Source: RYN-428 sp035551995 (lineage in GTDB: Bacteria > Planctomycetota > Phycisphaerae > Tepidisphaerales > Tepidisphaeraceae). Taken from it: a stretch of DNA of 6,176 nucleotides. The number at the start of each line of letters is the position of its first letter. Position 1 is the first letter of the stretch. The stretch is taken from positions 1 to 6,176 of the forward strand of contig DASZME010000060.1 of assembly GCA_035551995.1 (NCBI GenBank). Direction: 5' to 3'. The position numbers and the translations under genes are program-made. Of the stretch, positions 1 through 6,145 are shown piece after piece. The notes beneath the pieces were generated by a model. The model worked only from the letters and a program-made list of their open reading frames with translations, had not been told where the DNA came from and searched no databases.

Positions 1-1
1 G

Positions 2-334
2 GTCCGCAACGTGGGACTTATTGAGGCTCTGGACCAGAACGTGAAGTTGTTCAAGGTGCATCTGCCGTACCATGAATCCGACCACGTCCTGAACATCGCC
101 TACAACATTCTCGCCGGCGGCACGTGTCTGCAAGACCTGGAGCTGCTGCGCAACAACGAGGTCTACATGGACGCGCTGGGGGCGCGGCGCATTTCCGACC
201 CGACGACCGCCGGAGACTTTTGCCGGCGTTTCGAGACCGACGAGCGGATCCTGGTTTTGATGGAGGCGATCAACGAGGTTCGTGTGAAGGTCTGGAAGCA
301 ACAGCAGCCGGAATTCTTCGCCAGAGTTGTTTAA
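2..334 (+). pseudogene. IS1380-family transposase, N-terminal fragment (truncated)
   Basis: The frame is open from the window edge, so the true start lies upstream; the GTG at 11 is probably internal. The translation carries landmarks of the N-terminal half of IS1380-type (DDE) transposases: LPYHESDHVLN near residues 19-29, an ILAGGT stretch, a DALGARR(I/L) stretch near 54-60, and SDPTTAGDFCRRF near 62-74. Members of the family are usually some 400-500 residues long, and the first catalytic Asp comes shortly after the point where this frame stops. Here the reading frame ends at TAA 332-334 just after PEFFARVV, so all DDE residues are missing and the product cannot be an active transposase. 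From 335 to the purF stop at 427 I see no continuation of the transposase in any frame and no recognisable IS end, which fits a deletion or later insertion at about 310-330. Family recognition is from remembered motifs, not a search. Confidence 0.75.
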
Positions 335-426
335 GGACTTTCTAAGTGAACCGTATTGCCGCTAAACGAGACGAATATCACCGCGTAGGCGTAGCGAGAG
401 AGACGCAAACTCGCCCGAGAGAAAAG

Positions 427-1941
427 CTAAAACATCCGAAGCTGATCGCGCTCAAAGCTGAATTTACTCTGTGGCTGATCGATCGGTATCTTGTAATGCC
501 CGCTCCAACAAGCCGTGCAATAGTGATTCGATGCTTCTTTCATGCAGCCCAGCATGCGGTCAAGCGAAAGATACGCCAGGGTATCGACCTCCAAAAAATC
601 GCGGACTTCATCGACCGTCCGGTTAAAGGCGATCAATTCCTGGCTGGTGGGGAAATCGATCCCGTAAAAACAAGGATGACGGATCGGCGGGCAGGAAACG
701 CGAAGGTGAATTTCCCGGGCGCCGGCCCGGCGGATCGCGCGCATCTTCGAGCGCGTCGTCGTTCCGCGAACCACCGAATCTTCCACGATCACGATGCGTT
801 TGCCCCGCACGACGTCCGGAATAATATTCAGTTTCATCGCCACCGCCCGATCGCGGGCGGCTTGGCCGGGCAGGATGAAGGTTCGCCCGACGAAGCGATT
901 CGGCACGATCCCTTCTTCAAATTCAATCCCCGACTCCTTGGCGAATCCCAGCGCCGCCGACCGGCCCGAATCGGGCATGGGCATGACGAAATCGGCGTCG
1001 ATCGGCGCCTGTCGGGCCAATTCGCGCCCCATCGCCTGCCGCACGCGATGAACGTTTTGCCCGAAAATCCGGCTCGCCGGGTTGGAAAAATAAACGTGCT
1101 CGAAAACGCAGTGCGCCCGCTCTTCGGCCGGCAGATCGAATCGACGGCTGGTGATGCCGTCGTCATCGATGCGAACGATCTCGCCCGGCTCGATCTCGCG
1201 AACGAACTCGGCGTCGATGGAATCAAACGCGCACGTTTCGCTGGCCACCACCCACTGCCCCTGCTGCGTTTTCCCCAGCGACAGCGGCCGGATTCCCCAC
1301 GGATCGCGAACGGCTTCCATCCGATCGGGAAACAAAAACAGCAGGCTAAACGCCCCCTGCAAATGCTTCAGCACGTGCGGCAACGGATCGAGTTTTTCCA
1401 GATGCGTCGGCTTGGCCAAAAGATGAACGATGATTTCCGTGTCCGTGGTGCTTTGAAAGATATGGCCGTGCTCTTCGTATTGGCGGCGAAGAAGCTGGGC
1501 GTTAATCAGATTGCCGTTGTGCGCGACCGCCACAGGTCCAAGAAGATATTGCCGCAATAACGGCTGGGCATTCACCAACTTGCTCGAGCCCGTCGTCGAA
1601 TAGCGCACATGGCCGATGGCGGCCGTGCCGGCCAATTCTTCGCGGAGCAGCCGGGGCGTAAAAACCTGGCTGACCAATCCCATTCCCGCATGGCCGTTGA
1701 GCGTCGTTCCGTCAGACACGACGATTCCCGCCGATTCCTGGCCGCGGTGCTGCTGGGCGAAGAGGCCTTGGTAACAGATATTGCTGGCCTCGCTCGTGCC
1801 CCAGATTCCGAAGATGCCGCATTTTTCTTTTTTTTCATAGGCGTCAGCCAGCTCCGCTTCGAGCTCCTGTGACATCGCCTGGCTGCCCGCGGCGCAGGAG
1901 GAGGCTTGATGGCCGGCTAAAACGCGTAAAGGAACGGTCAA
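427..1941 (-). CDS. purF: Amidophosphoribosyltransferase (glutamine PRPP amidotransferase)
   Basis: Catalyses the first committed step of purine synthesis in the cytosol: PRPP plus glutamine gives 5-phosphoribosylamine, glutamate and PPi. The 504-residue product has an N-terminal Ntn glutaminase domain with the nucleophile Cys41 (KCGIFGIWG), HRGQESAGI at 65-73, RYSTTG at 113-118 and HNGNLIN at 141-147. The C-terminal phosphoribosyltransferase domain has MPMPDSGRS at 320-328 and the PRPP loop VIVEDSVVRGTTT at 384-396. Cysteines matching the four 4Fe-4S ligands of the Bacillus enzyme are present: C278 (HCVFEHVYF), C424 (HPCFYGID), and C475 and C478 (YCTAC), so this is the Fe-S, pro-enzyme type. 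The start is TTG at 1941, chosen because an AGGAG lies 6 bases upstream. ATG at 1875 (residue 23) has no comparable site. Either start leaves a propeptide (40 or 18 residues) to be cleaved before Cys41, compared with 11 residues in B. subtilis. The gene is transcribed alone, divergently from rsgA. No convincing intrinsic terminator follows the stop at 427-429. Confidence 0.97.
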   Translation of the reverse strand: MTVPLRVLAGHQASSCAAGSQAMSQELEAELADAYEKKEKCGIFGIWGTSEASNICYQGLFAQQHRGQESAGIVVSDGTTLNGHAGMGLVSQVFTPRLLREELAGTAAIGHVRYSTTGSSKLVNAQPLLRQYLLGPVAVAHNGNLINAQLLRRQYEEHGHIFQSTTDTEIIVHLLAKPTHLEKLDPLPHVLKHLQGAFSLLFLFPDRMEAVRDPWGIRPLSLGKTQQGQWVVASETCAFDSIDAEFVREIEPGEIVRIDDDGITSRRFDLPAEERAHCVFEHVYFSNPASRIFGQNVHRVRQAMGRELARQAPIDADFVMPMPDSGRSAALGFAKESGIEFEEGIVPNRFVGRTFILPGQAARDRAVAMKLNIIPDVVRGKRIVIVEDSVVRGTTTRSKMRAIRRAGAREIHLRVSCPPIRHPCFYGIDFPTSQELIAFNRTVDEVRDFLEVDTLAYLSLDRMLGCMKEASNHYCTACWSGHYKIPIDQPQSKFSFERDQLRMF

Positions 1942-1947
1942 GACTGT

Positions 1948-1952
1948 CTCCT
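1948..1952 (-). promoter_or_regulatory. Ribosome binding site of purF (decides the TTG start)
   Basis: On the minus strand an AGGAG core sits 6 bases before the TTG at 1941-1939. This is the best Shine-Dalgarno sequence near the 5' end of purF. The alternative ATG at 1875 is preceded only by a GC-rich stretch with no purine-rich core, so the site argues for the longer protein. Confidence 0.65.
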
Positions 1953-1981
1953 GCTAAAGAGTTGGAAGCGGAACAGAGCCA

Positions 1982-1987
1982 ATCATA
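1982..1987 (-). promoter_or_regulatory. Possible purF -10 element
   Basis: The minus strand reads TATGAT here, one mismatch from TATAAT, which would place the transcript start about 34 bases before the TTG. The hexamer 17 bases upstream (GGAACG at 2005-2010) is a poor -35 box, so this is only a candidate. A second possibility is a promoter using TTGACC at 2088-2093, with a weak -10 (TAAGCT) inside the 2046-2078 hairpin. Confidence 0.25.
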
Positions 1988-2045
1988 TGCGATAAAAGTC
2001 ACGACGTTCCGAAGGAATGCTGCGGCGGGTCATTTAACAAACTAA

Positions 2046-2078
2046 CCGCCCGCATCAAAGCCGAAGCTTAATGGGCGG
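2046..2078 (-). promoter_or_regulatory. Bulged hairpin with a C(UUCG)G loop upstream of purF
   Basis: Read as minus-strand RNA, CCGCCC (2078-2073) pairs with GGGCGG (2051-2046). AUU pairs with GAU (with one U·G) across a GC bulge, then AAGC pairs with GCUU across a single-U bulge, closing on UUCG (2065-2062). That makes about 13 base pairs with the exceptionally stable C(UUCG)G tetraloop. It is followed by a moderately U-rich run, UUAGUUUGUUAAAU (2045-2032). The GCGGGCGG 3' arm can also pair downstream with CCCGCCGC at about 2021-2028 in short 5-bp alternatives, so the two folds exclude each other. This resembles a leader attenuator or a terminator on the purF strand, but whether the region is transcribed is unknown. 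On the plus strand the loop would be CGAA and no U-run follows. Confidence 0.4.
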
Positions 2079-2222
2079 GACACAATGGGTCAAATTTTCC
2101 AGGGATTGGAAACATCAAGCCATTGGATCGGCTTCCCGTTGCGGACCATAACGGCAAAGGCGCCCACGCGCCGGAGTTTGATTTTCGCAACGCCCGGCGG
2201 CGCCATTCGGCGGCGCGCGCGG

Positions 2223-2228
2223 TATAGT
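2223..2228 (+). promoter_or_regulatory. Possible rsgA -10 element
   Basis: TATAGT differs from TATAAT at one base and would give a leader of about 25 bases to the ATG at 2261. The sequence 17-18 bases upstream is pure GC repeat with no -35 box. TATATT at 2244-2249 is an alternative but would leave an almost leaderless transcript. Confidence 0.25.
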
Positions 2229-2253
2229 TTATCGCGTGCGACTTATATTCCCT

Positions 2254-2257
2254 GGAG
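2254..2257 (+). promoter_or_regulatory. Ribosome binding site of rsgA
   Basis: CTGGAG precedes the ATG at 2261, with the GGAG core only 3 bases from the start codon, which is shorter than usual. No better start with a Shine-Dalgarno sequence is seen nearby, and the ATG gives the charged N-terminal tail described for the gene. Confidence 0.45.
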
Positions 2258-2260
2258 CCC

Positions 2261-3358
2261 ATGCCCGGCAAGTCTAAGAAAGGCCAACGCGAGAAAGACC
2301 TCACCAGCCGCTATCTTTCCGGCGGATACGACGAGGACCGCGCCGATTCCGAAGAGCGATTCAGCCCTAAAAGCAAGGCGCGCGAGCAGGACAAAATCGC
2401 CCGCACCGCCGTCCTGCGCGCCGACGAAGCGTCCGGCGCCGACATTCAAACGCTGCCGATCGGGCAGGTGGTCCAGGTGCACAGTCTTTACTGCGACGTG
2501 CAGCACGAGGGGAAGACGTATCTTTCCGTCGTGCGAAGGACGCTCACGAAAATCAGCGACGGCTACATCGTCGTCGGCGATCGCGTGCGATTCCGCACCG
2601 CTGAAACCGTTAAAATCGGGGCGGATCGAATCGACGGCGAAGGCCATACCGTTCCGGGCCATCGCAAGGACATGCCCGAATCGGTGATCGAGCAGATCCT
2701 CCCGCGCGAGACGGTATTGACGCGATCGGATAGTTTTAAGGGAATCGAGCAGCATCCCATCGTGGCCAACGCCGACCAGATGTTGATCGTCGCCAGTTTG
2801 CGCCAGCCTCGGATCAAGTGGGGAATCATCGATCGCATGCTGGTGGCGGCCCAATGCGGAAAGCTCCAGCCGATCATCTGCCTGAATAAAATCGATCTGG
2901 CCGGCCCGGAGGATCAGCAGGATAAGGACGTTGTCCAGGCGGCGGCGGCGTTGGCACATTACCAATCGCTGGGCGTTCGGATTTTGCGAACCAGCGCCCC
3001 GGCCAACGTCGGCCTTCATGAGCTTCGAGAGATTCTCTTTGGGCACGAAACCGTTTTGGCCGGTCATAGCGGCGTCGGCAAAAGCAGCTTAATCAACTCG
3101 ATTCAGCCCCACCTGAAACTGCGCACGGCCGCCGTCAGCGGCTATACGGACAAGGGCCGCCATACGACGACGTCGGCCCGCCGATATCCACTGGAAGAGT
3201 CCGGAGCGGTCATCGATACGCCCGGCGTGAAAATGTTCGGTTTGTGGGGCCTGACTGCGGCAAATCTGATGGATTACTTTCCCGACATCGCCGCCGGCAC
3301 GGCGCCGACATGGCGGCAGGACAGCTACGAACGGATCGTCGAATCGCTGGGCGGCTAA
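2261..3358 (+). CDS. rsgA: Ribosome small subunit-dependent GTPase RsgA, zinc knuckle absent
   Basis: RsgA (YjeQ/YloQ) is a cytosolic, circularly permuted GTPase that binds the 30S subunit late in assembly and checks decoding-site maturation. The 365-residue product begins with a charged, probably disordered tail (about 1-60). An OB-fold follows (about 66-112, including GQVVQVHS and GDRVRF), then the family's linker element ILPRETVLTR at 146-155. The GTPase motifs occur in permuted order: G4 NKID (209-212), TSA (244-246), the P-loop GHSGVGKSS (268-276), a Thr-rich switch I region with GRHTTT (299-304), and G3 DTPG (319-322) followed by FGLW. After YFPDIAAG the usual C-X(4-5)-C-X-H-X5-C zinc-binding domain should follow. 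Here only about 20 residues remain, ending in a SYERIVESL helix with no Cys or His. The rest of the protein is intact, so this looks like loss of one small domain, not a decayed gene. It is convergent with the gene at 3405-5912, 46 bases away. Confidence 0.93.
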   Translation: MPGKSKKGQREKDLTSRYLSGGYDEDRADSEERFSPKSKAREQDKIARTAVLRADEASGADIQTLPIGQVVQVHSLYCDVQHEGKTYLSVVRRTLTKISDGYIVVGDRVRFRTAETVKIGADRIDGEGHTVPGHRKDMPESVIEQILPRETVLTRSDSFKGIEQHPIVANADQMLIVASLRQPRIKWGIIDRMLVAAQCGKLQPIICLNKIDLAGPEDQQDKDVVQAAAALAHYQSLGVRILRTSAPANVGLHELREILFGHETVLAGHSGVGKSSLINSIQPHLKLRTAAVSGYTDKGRHTTTSARRYPLEESGAVIDTPGVKMFGLWGLTAANLMDYFPDIAAGTAPTWRQDSYERIVESLGG

Positions 3359-3404
3359 TCCCATTTTCGCGATTCGCGCCCAGCGATCACTATCATCGGG
3401 AAAT

Positions 3405-5912
3405 TTATCCCAATAATGTCAGGACATACGCTCGCGCCGCAAGCGTTGAGTTGCCCGCCGTCCCGGTGATCTGATTCTTATCGTTGATGCCCGTCGCGTT
3501 CATGACGGTCCAGCCCGTGTTGGCGGGGAGGCGTGAATTGAGATCGATCATCACGCCGTTGCGATAGAGGAAGGCGTGGGTCGTGCCGGTATCGGTGTTG
3601 TAAGCGTAGCCGACGACATCCCCGGCGGAGTCGATGGCGGTGGCGATGGTGTTCTTGTAGCCGGAGAGGACGCCGAGGTCTTTCATTTTTCCGTTGACGT
3701 CAAGGAAGGCGTGGTAGGCGCCGTTACCGGAAATCTGCGAGGAGCCGGCGATTTGTCCCGAGGCGTTGATCGCCGTCGCGAAGCTGTTGGCGCCGCCGAG
3801 CGTGCCAAGGCTGGTCATTTTTCCGGCTTTCCAGGAAAAGGCGCGTTCGCTCGCGTCGCCGGCGAGGGTGGAATCGCCGACGACGACGACGCTGTCGTTG
3901 ACGCCAAATGCCTGGCTGATGCTCCCGCCAAGCGTGCCGAGGGATTGCATGGCGCCCTTGGAATATAAGAACGCGCGGGCGATGGAATCGGCGCCATAGG
4001 AGACTCCAGCGATTTGGCCGCTGGCGTTAATCGCGGCCGCGTCGCTGGTGGTGTCTCCGGGAAGGGCGCCGAGATTGGTGATGGCGCCTTTCGAATCGAG
4101 ATAAGCGACATCGTTGCCGCCGGTAAAGGCCTGCCCGACGAACTGGCCGGATGCATTCATGGCGTTGGCTTGCGCGGTGATCGTGGCGAAGGGGAGAACG
4201 GCGCTCATCGTGTCGTTGACATCGACAAAAGCCGGCGCGTTGGCCGCGCCTTGGGAATCGCCGACCACCTGCCCGCCGTTGTTGATGCCTTGCCCGGCGC
4301 TTTTGAAACCGCCGGTTGTTCCCAGGGTTACCAGCGTCGCCCCTTTGCTTTTATAGGTGATCGGTCCGGCGGCGGGACTTCCTCCGCCCGAAGAACCGCC
4401 GGCCACTTTCTTGCCGTTGACGGTGTTGTTGTAGACCGAGTTACTGTAGGACGGCGAATTCAGCTTGATCGGAATCTGCACATTGTTCAGCACATTGTCG
4501 TGAACGACAAAGTCGGCCGAGCCGTTGTCCAGATAGATGCCGTCGCCGCCATACCCGCCGGTCTTGATGTTGGAGATGGTGTTGTAGGCGATGACGGTGC
4601 CGTGGCTGTCGTTGCCGTAATCGTAGATGGCGCCGAGGTCGGTGGTTTGATGGCCGATGTTGGAGAGGGTGTTGTGTTCGATGCGCAGATTGGTGGAGAA
4701 TGAATCACGGATGCCGTCGCGGCCCGTGTCGTGAATGGTGTTGTAAAGAAGCTGCTGGTTTGACCCGACCACGGTGATCGCGGCTTCGTCGACGCCGGCG
4801 TAGTCGGTGTTGGTGATGGTGCAGGACTCGACGATGTTGTTTGATCCGCCGACGTAAACGCCGTTGCCCGAACTCCAGTTGATCACGCTGTTTTGCAGCG
4901 TATTGCCGGACCCGAGAAGAAGGATGCCGGTCGTGGGAACGCTGTTGAGCCACCCGATGGGGTTCAGCATTTGCTCGGAAACGTATTTGGCTGAAATACC
5001 GTTGATATCGATATTATGCGACGACGCGCTGGTTTCGATCGTGGCGGCGAAAAGATGCACGTTCTTGATGTCGATGTAGCTTAAGCCGTTCAGATCCAGC
5101 GCATATCGCCGACGCTTGGCTTCGACGACGTGCGATGACGGCGAATCGCTTTTGGGCGTGCGGAGATTGAGCCGTCCGGTGGTCGGATCTCGATACCACT
5201 CCCCCGCCGCGTCGAGGCCCACGAGCTTTCCGGTGAGATAAATTCTGGCGCCGACGGCCGGCGTTTCGTAGCCGCTTTGATGGATGTAGGCGAACGTGAT
5301 TTTGCCGTTGCCGGAGCTGATGACCGTGCCGGTCTGAATCACCCACGCCTGCCCGGCGCCAAAATGGATCGTCGCGCCGTTCCACGCGCCCGCGCCCCCC
5401 GGGAGGCCGCTGACGGAGAGGGTGGCGGTCGCCGAGTCGTAAGAACTGACGCCGGGAATCGTGGCGGAAACAGCGGTGACGGCGGCGGTGGCCGGCTGAA
5501 ACGCGCCGACGGCGGTATTGGGCCATTCGGCCTCGTTCATCGCCACGCCGTCGACAAAAACCTCGTTGTTCCCTTCCCCCAGGTCCCATGACTGCGGGGT
5601 GGAATAGATGGAGCTTGAACCGGCGTTTTTCGTCCAGCCGCTCAGCAAATCAGCCCCGTCGATCGTCACGACTTCGTTGTCGTAAGCCGAGTAGGTGATG
5701 GGAGCGGATGCCGTCCCCGAATGGGCCGGCGTTACCGTCTCGCGATACGTCCCCGCCCGCAGATAAACCGTGTCCCCCGGCTCGGCCAGCCCGGCCGCAT
5801 GCTGAATCGTCAAAAAGGGCTGGGAGATCGTCCCGGCGTTCTTGTCATTTCCGTTCGGAGCGACGAACCACGTTCGCGACAACATCACGCGACTCTCGAG
5901 CGCTTCCAGCAT
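3405..5912 (-). CDS. Probable exported beta-helix protein with seven C-terminal HAF repeats
   Basis: 835 residues; exact function not known. The start is ATG at 5912, with GGAG 5 bases upstream. Residues 2-12 (LEALESRVMLS) resemble the LEPR-XLL signature of planctomycetal surface proteins; there is no classical hydrophobic signal peptide. Residues 13-90 (WFVAPNGNDKNAGT, then QPFLTIQHA and GDTVYLRAGTYRE) are the opening coil of DUF1565/pectate-lyase-like right-handed beta-helices. Residues 91-265 form an inserted beta-rich region containing EWPN (129-132) and DAAGEWYRD (234-242), as in beta-helix proteins related to polysaccharide-active enzymes. Residues 270-500 are PbH1-like coils rich in N and G, including DLGAIYDYGN (425-434) and GIYLDNGS (458-465). 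A Gly/Ser/Ala/Pro linker (504-516) leads to seven HAF-type repeats (524-832). There is no PEP-CTERM, LPXTG or dockerin at the C-terminus. The protein is probably secreted or cell-surface. Polysaccharide binding or cleavage is a guess from the fold, and no catalytic residues can be named. Confidence 0.85.
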   Translation of the reverse strand: MLEALESRVMLSRTWFVAPNGNDKNAGTISQPFLTIQHAAGLAEPGDTVYLRAGTYRETVTPAHSGTASAPITYSAYDNEVVTIDGADLLSGWTKNAGSSSIYSTPQSWDLGEGNNEVFVDGVAMNEAEWPNTAVGAFQPATAAVTAVSATIPGVSSYDSATATLSVSGLPGGAGAWNGATIHFGAGQAWVIQTGTVISSGNGKITFAYIHQSGYETPAVGARIYLTGKLVGLDAAGEWYRDPTTGRLNLRTPKSDSPSSHVVEAKRRRYALDLNGLSYIDIKNVHLFAATIETSASSHNIDINGISAKYVSEQMLNPIGWLNSVPTTGILLLGSGNTLQNSVINWSSGNGVYVGGSNNIVESCTITNTDYAGVDEAAITVVGSNQQLLYNTIHDTGRDGIRDSFSTNLRIEHNTLSNIGHQTTDLGAIYDYGNDSHGTVIAYNTISNIKTGGYGGDGIYLDNGSADFVVHDNVLNNVQIPIKLNSPSYSNSVYNNTVNGKKVAGGSSGGGSPAAGPITYKSKGATLVTLGTTGGFKSAGQGINNGGQVVGDSQGAANAPAFVDVNDTMSAVLPFATITAQANAMNASGQFVGQAFTGGNDVAYLDSKGAITNLGALPGDTTSDAAAINASGQIAGVSYGADSIARAFLYSKGAMQSLGTLGGSISQAFGVNDSVVVVGDSTLAGDASERAFSWKAGKMTSLGTLGGANSFATAINASGQIAGSSQISGNGAYHAFLDVNGKMKDLGVLSGYKNTIATAIDSAGDVVGYAYNTDTGTTHAFLYRNGVMIDLNSRLPANTGWTVMNATGINDKNQITGTAGNSTLAARAYVLTLLG
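3408..4343 (-). repeat. Seven tandem HAF-type repeats encoded at the 3' end of the beta-helix gene
   Basis: Protein residues 524-835 consist of seven units of about 42-48 residues, starting near residues 524, 566, 608, 652, 696, 740 and 785 (gene positions about 4343, 4217, 4091, 3959, 3827, 3695 and 3560). The consensus runs: G-x-(M/I/L)-x-x-LG-x-LGG, then an A-x-(A/G)-(I/V/M)N-x-SGQ-(I/V)-x-G core, then a variable loop, then (H/R)AF(L/V)-x. Units 3-6 are the most regular. Unit 2 lacks the LGxLGG segment, and unit 7 replaces it with LNSRLP. This matches the 'HAF' extracellular repeat family. Copies have diverged enough at DNA level that recent expansion is unlikely, at least by eye. Confidence 0.8.
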
Positions 5913-5917
5913 TACAA

Positions 5918-5921
5918 CTCC
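5918..5921 (-). promoter_or_regulatory. Ribosome binding site of the beta-helix/HAF gene
   Basis: GGAG on the minus strand lies 5 bases before the ATG at 5912-5910. Upstream of it the frame gives no other plausible start with a Shine-Dalgarno sequence, so the LEALESRVMLS motif falls at the extreme N-terminus of the protein. The 157 bases from 5913 to the putative IS tip at 6070 contain an AT-rich patch (about 6032-6046, AATTAATTTTTATAT on the minus strand) that may belong to the promoter. No clear -35/-10 pair is visible. Confidence 0.55.
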
Positions 5922-6082
5922 GGCATCTGGCTCTCGCGCGTTTCCCCCTACCCGGCAAACAACAGCCGTTCAGCGAGGCCGGGCCGATTGTGTGGGCCGC
6001 GGGCGTCGTCACGCAAGCGAGATTCCGGAGATATAAAAATTAATTGCCGCGCGCTGCGTCGATCTCGGGTGTAGTAAATTAG

Positions 6083-6121
6083 TAGAAATGTCACCCTTTA
6101 AGCCGAAATAGAAATGTCGCC
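6083..6121. repeat. Two direct repeats TAGAAATGTC(A/G)CC, 26 bases apart
   Basis: The first copy is at 6083-6095 and the second at 6109-6121. They are identical for ten bases and then differ only A to G before CC. The 26-base spacing is about two and a half helical turns. A degenerate third copy (GTAGTAAAT at 6071) may sit at the tip. The arrangement fits transposase binding sites at an IS end. Confidence 0.7.
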
Positions 6122-6145
6122 TTGCCCGCCTCTTGTCCTCCTTTG

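Larger units (their letters stand above)
1942..2260. other. Divergent intergenic region between purF and rsgA
   Basis: These 319 bases separate two genes that point away from each other, so both promoters should lie here. No ORF in the stretch resembles a protein. Directly visible are: the purF Shine-Dalgarno (1948-1952); a possible purF -10 box (1982-1987); a small TTCC-GAA-GGAA inverted repeat (2007-2017); a larger bulged hairpin (2046-2078); a TTGACC hexamer on the minus strand (2088-2093); a very GC-rich stretch at about 2150-2222; and AT-rich boxes just before rsgA (2223-2228 and 2243-2249). I recognise no purine riboswitch, PurR box or other named regulatory motif. Confidence 0.6.

Noticed and set aside
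335..426. Search for a purF terminator or an IS end downstream of the purF stop
   Set aside because: Only very short stems (CTCG-CC-CGAG and a repeated GCGTAG) were found; none has a usable loop with a T-run, and no terminal inverted repeat could be identified.
346..1560. 404-codon open frame on the plus strand, opposite purF
   Set aside because: It is fully antisense to an unmistakable purF. Its composition (many Arg, His, Asp and Pro) is what the complement of a GC-rich gene produces, it starts with GTG without a Shine-Dalgarno sequence, and it shows no recognisable domain.
2007..2017. TTCC-GAA-GGAA inverted repeat upstream of purF as an operator
   Set aside because: Four-base arms are expected by chance in a region this size, and no second copy occurs in the intergenic region.
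2243..3067. 274-codon open frame on the minus strand, opposite rsgA
   Set aside because: Antisense shadow of rsgA; it has no family motifs, and the rsgA GTPase motifs on the other strand are decisive.
3398..3411. GGGA-AATTTA-TCCC inverted repeat between the convergent genes
   Set aside because: Only a 4-bp stem, overlapping the stop codon of the minus-strand gene and lacking a T-run; too weak to call a terminator. The CGCGA-T-TCGCG palindrome at about 3367-3377 has no room for a loop.
4014..4703. 229-codon open frame on the plus strand, rich in Gly, Val and Asp
   Set aside because: Complement of the repeat-rich beta-helix/HAF gene. Its low-complexity composition mirrors that gene's N/G/T-rich codons.
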